Below, in pieces: positions 8,323 through 14,600 of a stretch of DNA of 17,265 nucleotides. The position numbers and the translations under genes were made by a program. The notes below the pieces were generated by a model. It worked only from the letters and a program-made list of their open reading frames with translations, was not told the origin of the DNA and made no database searches. Numbering within the stretch: position 1 is the stretch's first letter; each line of letters begins with the position of its first letter. The DNA is from DATIJJ01 sp039936115 (GTDB taxonomy: Bacteria; Pseudomonadota; Gammaproteobacteria; DSM-16500): NCBI GenBank assembly GCA_039936115.1, contig JBDTIZ010000045.1, forward strand, positions 1 through 17,265. Reading direction: 5' to 3'.

Positions 8323-9373
8323 TCAATAAAGTGGCCGTACTATTTTATTTTTATAAGGACATTTAGTGGTTGAAATACTACGTAGACCGGGGTTGAGGAA
8401 ATCAACTAGAAAAGTAAGCAGCTCTGTTATGAAATTTTCTCCGCAACAAGCGCGATTAAAAAGTCCGCTTGCGTTTTCTGCGGATTTGATAGGATTAAAG
8501 GTAACCAACTGCCCAGCAGGCAGCATATAATCCAGCACACCGCCTAAATTGGTTTTACACGTTGTTACTCTAAATAATTTAATATCTATTTTAAGGTGCT
8601 GTGCGATAAAAGATGCTGGAGACCATTCTCCGCGCCGAAGCATTTCCTGAAATTGCGGTTTTTTTGATTCAGTACGTAATTTTTGTAAAACGCGCCATAA
8701 TGTAGTGCATATCTGCAATGTGTTATGAAACAAATCCGGATCATGATTAAGCAGAATTTCCATTTGCTTTTTTGCAGATTCTAACTTTTTGCGATTTGGA
8801 AAAATAAATGTTTTGTGCTGATGAAAAAAAATGGGAGATAGATCATCGATGCATTTAATGAGTCTCGAATCGACAACTATCTGATCGTTGAACTGGTTGA
8901 TAAATAGCGCAAGAAACTCTAGCTTTGCCTGATTTTCTAATGTGTTGGCATCAGAATTCCGTTCTGAAATTCTGTGTTGTGTTGTGTTGTGTTGTGTTCA
9001 TGTAGCGTAAAAATAGGGAAGAAGTTTCATTCAACAATTTTAATTGGGATAATGCAATAGTAAGTTTGTCTTTGATTTCTTTGCCAGTTATTTTTCTCTT
9101 TTCACTGAATGGCCCAGAGCATTTCTCAGTCATTGGATAAAATAATAGTTGCTCGCCAGCAAGGCTTTGATGACTCAAGAACAAAGATTTAATGTAATGC
9201 AGCCTTGAAGGTAATAATGGACCATCTAAGCGCAGTCCATGCGATAAGTGCCCGGAGTCCTCTGCTTTAAATATATCTTTTTGCGAGATTAAGATTAAAG
9301 GAAACCGCATCGAAAATCTTGGTAAAAGTTTAAACAGTCTGCGCTTCCAATCATCTATCGGTATCAAATCCAT
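8323..9373 (-). pseudogene. Hypothetical protein, member B of the paralogue pair, out of frame at a pentanucleotide repeat (phase-variable OFF state or pseudogene)
   Basis: The 5' frame (9373 to the TGA at 8951-8953) gives 140 residues matching the N-terminal third of paralogue A. From about 8973 on, the rest of the homology lies in another frame, open to 8323, and ends 'CPYKN' then 'PLY' like paralogue A. The switch falls exactly at five copies of AACAC (minus strand, 8974-8998), right after 'RYMN'. Five copies give a stop 21 bases past the tract. With three or six copies the tract is a multiple of three and the frame reads through, giving about 346 or 351 residues against 338 in paralogue A. 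All other motifs (WSPASF, FRVTT, LGGVL, CC) are intact, and I saw no other lesion. ATG at 9373 has AGGGTG (9379-9384) upstream. First gene of the presumed B-A operon. Function unknown. Confidence 0.8.
8974..8998. repeat. Pentanucleotide simple repeat (GTGTT)x5 inside a coding region
   Basis: Five perfect head-to-tail GTGTT units (AACAC in the coding sense). Pentamers shift the frame with each gain or loss, and slippage at such tracts is the classic mechanism of contingency genes (e.g. CTCTT in neisserial opa). Paralogue A has unrelated, non-repetitive sequence at this place (SLDGKQKNIDM). Confidence 0.95.
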
Positions 9374-9378
9374 GTTTT

Positions 9379-9384
9379 CACCCT
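9379..9384 (-). promoter_or_regulatory. Ribosome binding site AGGGTG of paralogue B
   Basis: Minus-strand AGGGTG with a 5-base spacer to the ATG at 9373. A possible -10 GATAAT lies at 9393-9398 on the same strand without a clear -35. Confidence 0.6.
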
Positions 9385-9417
9385 AATTTAAAATTATCTC
9401 GCTAAAGAGAGCTTAAT

Positions 9418-9431
9418 GGCTCTGTTGCAAA
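9418..9431 (+). mobile_element. Possible IS6-family terminal inverted repeat remnant
   Basis: GGCTCTGTTGCAAA resembles the conserved outer end of IS6-family elements (IS26 ends in GGCACTGTTGCAAA). I found no partner end and no transposase in the window, so at best this is a solitary scar. It lies in the short gap between paralogue B and hydrolase copy 2, where the inverted repeat ends and copy 2 acquired a different upstream region. Confidence 0.35.
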
Positions 9432-9471
9432 ACATGTTATGGTTATGGGCAAAACTTATTCATTGTTTAAC

Positions 9472-9477
9472 TATAAT
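9472..9477 (+). promoter_or_regulatory. Possible -10 box (TATAAT) for hydrolase copy 2
   Basis: Perfect TATAAT 72 bases before the ATG at 9550, without a recognisable -35 at 16-18 bases. If used, the transcript would start near 9484. Confidence 0.3.
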
Positions 9478-9539
9478 AGGCACTTTATCCACTATTTTCA
9501 ATCGTTTTATGTGAATACCATAGTTGATCATTCGCTATC

Positions 9540-9544
9540 AGAGG
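9540..9544 (+). promoter_or_regulatory. Ribosome binding site AGAGG deciding the start at 9550
   Basis: AGAGG with a 5-base spacer to ATG 9550. An upstream in-frame ATG at 9439 would add 37 residues unlike copy 1, whereas similarity to copy 1 begins precisely at 9550. Confidence 0.65.
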
Positions 9545-9549
9545 TCAGC

Positions 9550-10343
9550 ATGAGAGAACAAGTGCAGATAGATGGAGTGGATGTTTACCTTGCAGGCAAG
9601 GGAGATGAAACAATCGTCATGATCCATGGCTGGCCAGATACCTATCGCCTATGGGATGCCCAGGTCGCCCTTCTACAAACGAAATATCGATGTGTGCGCT
9701 TTACGTTTCCAGGGTTTGATATTGAAAAGCCGAGACAGTTATTCACGCTCCCACAGGTAATACAGATATTTAAACACATCATAGAGCAAGTGAGTCCCAA
9801 GAAAAAAGTTATCCTAATGCTCCACGACTGGGGTTGCTTCTTCGGTTACCAATTTTATATGCAAAATCAAACGATGGTGTCTAAAATAATTGGAATTGAC
9901 ATAGGAAACGTACACTCCCCTGAACATCGAGCATCATTGACAGCGAGTCAAAAAGCTTCGCTTTATACTTATCAAATCTGGCTGGCGCTAGCATGGCGAA
10001 TAGGTGGACGTTTGGGAGACAAAATGACAAAGTTTTTATCCGCCTACTTCCCTGTAAATCTGATCTACAATATATCAGCGCTTGTATGAACTATCCCTAT
10101 TATCTCCGTGCGTTCACAGACTCACTTAATAAAGCTCCGCTCCCTATTATCTCTTGTCCTATGTTATTTATTTATGGGACAAAAAAACCATTTCTGTTCC
10201 ACTCAAAACCATGGGTGGACCACCTGAGCAAGCAAAAAGGAAATCAGGTAATTGCTTTAGATACATCACACTGGGTCATGATTGACGAGCCAGAAAAATT
10301 CAATCAATCTGTAGAAGCATGGTTACGCGGGAGTTCGCGCTAA
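9550..10343 (+). pseudogene. Alpha/beta hydrolase, epoxide hydrolase-like (copy 2, frameshifted)
   Basis: Close paralogue of the hydrolase at 6413-7213, in opposite orientation. HGWP and the nucleophile motif HDWGC are kept (copy 1 has HDWAC; the Gly form is more usual in epoxide hydrolases). Near 10033-10053 it has lost seven bases compared with copy 1: one around 'tttttatcc' and six in 'ttccctg'. The single-base loss shifts the frame, and translation stops at 10089 after 179 residues, before the catalytic His. The remaining frame (to TAA at 10343) still encodes 'YISACMNYPYYLR', 'PIISCPMLFIYGTKKPF' and 'DTSHWVMIDEPEKF', so decay is recent. It diverges from paralogue B and has its own ribosome site. 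A sequencing error at the T-run is an alternative explanation. Confidence 0.8.
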
Positions 10344-10465
10344 GCAATTAGCTCAATTAATTCTAAGAGTTGATATTAAATCGTCCTGTTGTGTCGCAAT
10401 ATTTATGACTAGTGTTAAAAATTTCAAACAAGTTTTCTGTAGACGCAATTATGCCGCTAATGCCT
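9550..10465 (+). repeat. Right arm of long inverted repeat
   Basis: Inverted counterpart of 6290-7213, including about 120 bases of non-coding 3' flank past the hydrolase stop. The two arms enclose about 2.3 kb with the paralogue pair A/B. The arms point 3' end outward, so recombination between them would invert the central segment. Confidence 0.85.
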
Positions 10466-10474
10466 AAACATTAG
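10457..10474. other. Small hairpin in the convergent gap
   Basis: CTAATG (10457-10462), six-base loop, CATTAG (10469-10474), followed by an imperfect stem at about 10476-10496. It lies between hydrolase copy 2 and the decayed gene on the other strand and overlaps the right end of the inverted repeat. It could help end transcription, but it lacks a strong GC stem and T-run. The rest of the gap 10344-10530 is mostly repeat flank. Confidence 0.3.
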
Positions 10475-10530
10475 GGGTTAAAAGTTTATTTCAACCGCTA
10501 ATGTTTCAGACTTGATTCTGACGATCTTCT

Positions 10531-11299
10531 TTATCTTTTGCTATATGTTAAAATGTCAGTCGCATAAGGTAAATTTATCGTATCTTTTGTATCTACTCTT
10601 GCGAATATGAAGTTATTAATTTTGGGCATGATATACTTTACTAGCCTTATTGCATGCGCCTTAAATTTATTTGAATCAATGGAGCCCAATTGCTGGCTTG
10701 GTTTTATATCAATATGAGCGAATTGAGTGGATGATGATTCTTCGAGAGGATTAGGGTCACGACTCTCAACCAAAGATTTATACTGATCGAGTTGTTTCAT
10801 ATGCAATTCATGACTTAGTATAAGTCCATATTCTTTATTGCAAAGAAACAATTCATCTCGTACTTGTAAAAAACTTTGTATGCTTAGGCCAGCTGCAGTA
10901 GCGAAAGGTTCGGATCCATTTTCATTTCGTTCATCTAAAAAATATTCTAAATATACCATCATTAATTGTTTTGCTTTTTCTGTACCTGGATTATCTTGGA
11001 GAAAATGTTCAACATGCATACCCATCACAAGAAGATCATTTTCGTAAATATTGGCGTCTTTTTTATGGTGTCTATCGAGTTTATCAAATAATGCTTAATG
11101 GCCGCTTCATTGAAGCTACTGAGTTTAAGTGGGGCAAGCACCTTCGTTCCACGGGGATAGGGCGAAGAAGTATCATCAGGGTCGGTCACGTCCAAAAACG
11201 CATTCTAAACAATAGCGTTTACAATGACGGCGACCTTTCAGGACACATTAATTTTTAAAATTGAACTGTTTTATGATGCTCGTCAAATTCAAAAGGCAT
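10531..11299 (-). pseudogene. Decayed unknown gene with frameshifts and stops
   Basis: The best-kept part is an open frame from about 11090 to 10531. It reads 'ALFDKLDRHHKKDANIYEND' before the first possible start (GTG 11028), which has no ribosome site, so the gene must have begun further upstream. Going upstream, coding-like sequence continues in another frame ('VTDPDDTSSPYPRGTKVLAP', 'LSSFNEAAIK'), with the switch near 11090-11100, then crosses TAG (11205-11207) and TGA (11238-11240). A possible original ATG at 11299 gives 'MPFEFDEHHKTVQF' in yet another frame. The family is not recognised; the C-terminal part is helical and charged. At least two frame changes and two stops mark it as a pseudogene. 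The reconstruction of the 5' part is inference from amino-acid texture. Confidence 0.6.
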
Positions 11300-11680
11300 G
11301 GAAAAATTAACTCAGAACAAAAATATGTTTTACTTAATGTCAATGGCACTTATTTAATGGGTTGAAATAAGTAACTGTTTGTAATGCCATTTGTACTCAA
11401 ATAAATAATCCATATTTATAAATCGATCAAAATTTCATTGAATCTAGCAGATCAAAAGATTACCATTCTTTCCTCTCTCATTTCTAGCGAATAATTAAGT
11501 ACACTAGTAACCTGAACTCCTGAGTGAGCCTATGTGTTTGTCTGCGATAATAGCTCGAGGCTAGGCAAAGGGTGGACACGGAGATCCGTCTATGATTGAT
11601 AATGGATTCTAGTAAAATAAATTTCATTAAACACGACCCATCATGGACTTAGGGCACATATACATATAAAGGTAATCATC
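11300..11680. other. Intergenic leader region of the right-hand giant gene
   Basis: No convincing gene here. It is AT-rich except for a patch at about 11520-11595 containing possible base pairing (GCCTA 11528-11532 with a later TAGGC, and ACGGA-ga-TCCGT at about 11579-11590). A weak promoter candidate, TTGATA (11596-11601), 16 bases, TAAATT (11618-11623), would put a start near 11630. Since the gene before it is decayed and on the other strand, the giant gene must have its promoter in this stretch. Confidence 0.4.
11668..11672 (+). promoter_or_regulatory. Ribosome binding site AAAGG of the giant gene
   Basis: AAAGG with an 8-base spacer to ATG 11681 supports this start. Confidence 0.6.
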
Positions 11681-14600
11681 ATGTTAACTGGTAGTGGTAA
11701 AGAAAGTAATAATGAAAATAGAGAATCCACAAAATATTTTACAAACCATCTCGATCTTGCCAATGAACTGTTTGAACAAAAAGAATATCTTAAAGCGCAA
11801 AACTATTTTGTATCTCATATTGTAGTTGAGCTTAGTAAAAAAGCCAGTTTGGCAGAAACAAATTCGTTAGCGTTGACAATTATAAATAAAATTCACGAAT
11901 GTAATCTCAAGTTACAAAAAAAAGAGGTGCCTTCTGATACTGAAAAATTAGCTGCAACTGCCAAGATGTTATTCGATCAAAACACACTTGAGGGATACAC
12001 CAGCGCACGTAAATACTTCAAGGCCTTGATTTATCATCATCCAAAAGACGGTCAACTTTATATAAATCGTGCTGCTTGTAATTCTTTTATCATGGAAAAT
12101 CAAAGTAAGTATGAAATATTACCCATGATTAACCTTGTATTAATCGATCTCAATATAGCTTTATGGTTGCATTACACAGGAATTTGCATTCTATCTAGTG
12201 AAACTGCATTAGTATGCATTATGAAAAAATGTGTCTGTTTGATGCGTATTCAGCATCGTAGCTGGCTTGATGATTGTGTTCAGACCTATCAGTTATTCAA
12301 AATGCACGCACAAGGTGCAGAAAGTCATAACATCTGTGATTTCTTTAGAGACAGTGCTAAAGAGCAGCAATCAATGAGGCCTGGTTTTGCTAAATTATGC
12401 AATCAGTTGGCAGCGAAGCTAGATAGTTACGTTGAAGAAAAATCAACATTAGACGAACAAAAAGCGACAGCGGAAATCATTGAAGCTCTCTACCAAAACA
12501 TGCCGAAGTTGCCGAGTTTTATTAATTATCTTGAGGATGTAAATGATTCTGAACGTGCAGTCGTGCTTATTGCAGCTTCATTACGTAAATGTAACTCCAA
12601 AGACGCTGATTTTTCTAGAGCAGCGAAATTGATTCACGATGGAATAACTCTCATCACACTAGGTACTGATTTACAGTGGGCATTACACCATGCCGCTAAA
12701 TCTATAGCACAAGCAGCAGTCATCTGCGAACTGGATTCCTTAAGCTATGCTCATCAGTTTAGAAACTTTCGCTGTCTCAATGATGAGGAGGCTGCAACTC
12801 GATATCTTAATTTAGCAATTGAATCTGAAAATAATAATTCTAACAAATTGGCGCAAATGTATTTTTATCTTTCGCGCGCTGATATTGCATCTTCCAATAA
12901 AGATTTTGCTGCTGCAAAAGAAGATATATTGACGGCCATTCGATTAGATCCTAGAGGAACCTATCCCGCTAATCTCAGCCAAGTAGCTGGGGTCAACTTT
13001 AATTTAGCTGAAACCGGATCACAAATTATCCTTTCTAGTGAACCACTTTCAGCTGCTACGCAGAAAGAGACTTATGCAAAATGGGATCAAGCAATTGCAG
13101 ATTTTCATGCTAAATCATACGCTTCAACAATAAGTCTCACCAAGGAATTACTGAAATATAAAGTTGTGCAAAGTGAAATATATGCCATGTTAGCCATTTG
13201 TTGCCATAAGATTCCTGGCGGTGAGTTTCAAGGACACTTAGAAGATTATCTTGACCTTGCTATCTGGTTAACTCGAACCAAAGGGTCATCATTACCTATA
13301 CGTTTCCTGATAGAGCTTTACGAAATCAAAATGATTCGACTCTGTTTACTGGATAAATATGAAGAAGCTAAGGTATGTTATGAAATGGGTTTAGAATATT
13401 TTACCCTCGCAGATAAACAAACTTATCAAGAATGTGTCGCCAAACAACTAGGCGGGACGGCTAATAAGCCAAAGTGTAATAGTGATCTACAACAAAAATT
13501 ATTTCAATTTGCAGCTAGCATTCTTCCAAAGCATCTTAACGAAAAATTTATAGCTAAGCCTCAATCGCAAGAAATTCCAAAAGATAAATCTAAAGAGCCC
13601 GAGCAAAAACAAACTCGGAGATCAACATCGGCTACAGTAATTACAGTAGATGAAAACGGGATACCAGATTTTATAAATTATCTCGCCAACGCCAAATCGA
13701 AAACGGAAAAATTAAAATTAATTGAAAAATCATTAAATAAATGTAATCAAAGACCAGTAGATAGTGCTGGCGCCGCACAACTTATTTACGAAGCCATAGA
13801 ATTAAGTAGTAGGAAAGGTAGTGATAGCTCTCAAATCGCAGATCTTTTTCAGCGAGCAGGTCTTAAATGCGGTCGACTAGATGTTTTAACACAAATATAC
13901 AAAATGAAAAACTTTTACAAAAGAAATGACTATCAAGCAGCGATTGACTCTATTGATATTGCAATTTATAGGGAAAAAGAATTTGATATTCCCAATCGGA
14001 TGAACCTTGCCTATTTATATTTTTCTCAAGCTGGGGCCTATCTTGCATTGAAAGAAAAGAGTAAGGCCAAAGAAAGTATTTTAACGGGAATTAGACTCGA
14101 CCCGTACGGAACATACCCTTTACAGAGAGCAATGATAGTTGGAATTGCATTCAGCCGGTGTGAAAACCTATCGGACGAACCCTCTAAATCTCCTGAAGAC
14201 ATGCCGAATATGGACAGCATGTTGATTCAAAGTGAACTGGCATTTTCTGAATATGGAAATAGAAATTATATAGTCGCTCTTAAATTATTTTATGAGCTTG
14301 TTAAGGCGGCGCCTGCATGCGGTGGCTATTATGCAGGCATCTCTGATTGTCTTTACAACATGGGAAATAGAAAATTTAAGCAAGATTATTTAGATTATCT
14401 GGATGTTGCACTTTGGCTAATGAGAACCGAAACCTCGAGTGGAAATCAAATAATTGTACTGTCTGCTTATGCACAAAAAATTCATTTATTATGCCAAATT
14501 AAAAAAATTAACGAAGAAGCCTTGTCTACATTTAAAATTGGGCTGAGTTACGTTTTGCCAGAGAATAGAGATCAATATGTGAAATGTATTATTGAAAGCA

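Noticed and set aside
9439..9549. N-terminal extension of hydrolase copy 2 from ATG 9439
   Set aside because: Similarity to copy 1 begins exactly at 9550, and AGAGG at 9540-9544 supports that start.
10971..11258. 95-residue plus-strand open frame
   Set aside because: It overlaps the minus-strand decayed gene, whose frames look more protein-like ('LFDKLDRHHKKDANIYEND'); no ribosome site was seen for the plus frame.
14038..14220. 60-residue minus-strand open frame
   Set aside because: It lies wholly inside the continuous plus-strand giant gene and has no ribosome site or recognisable motif.
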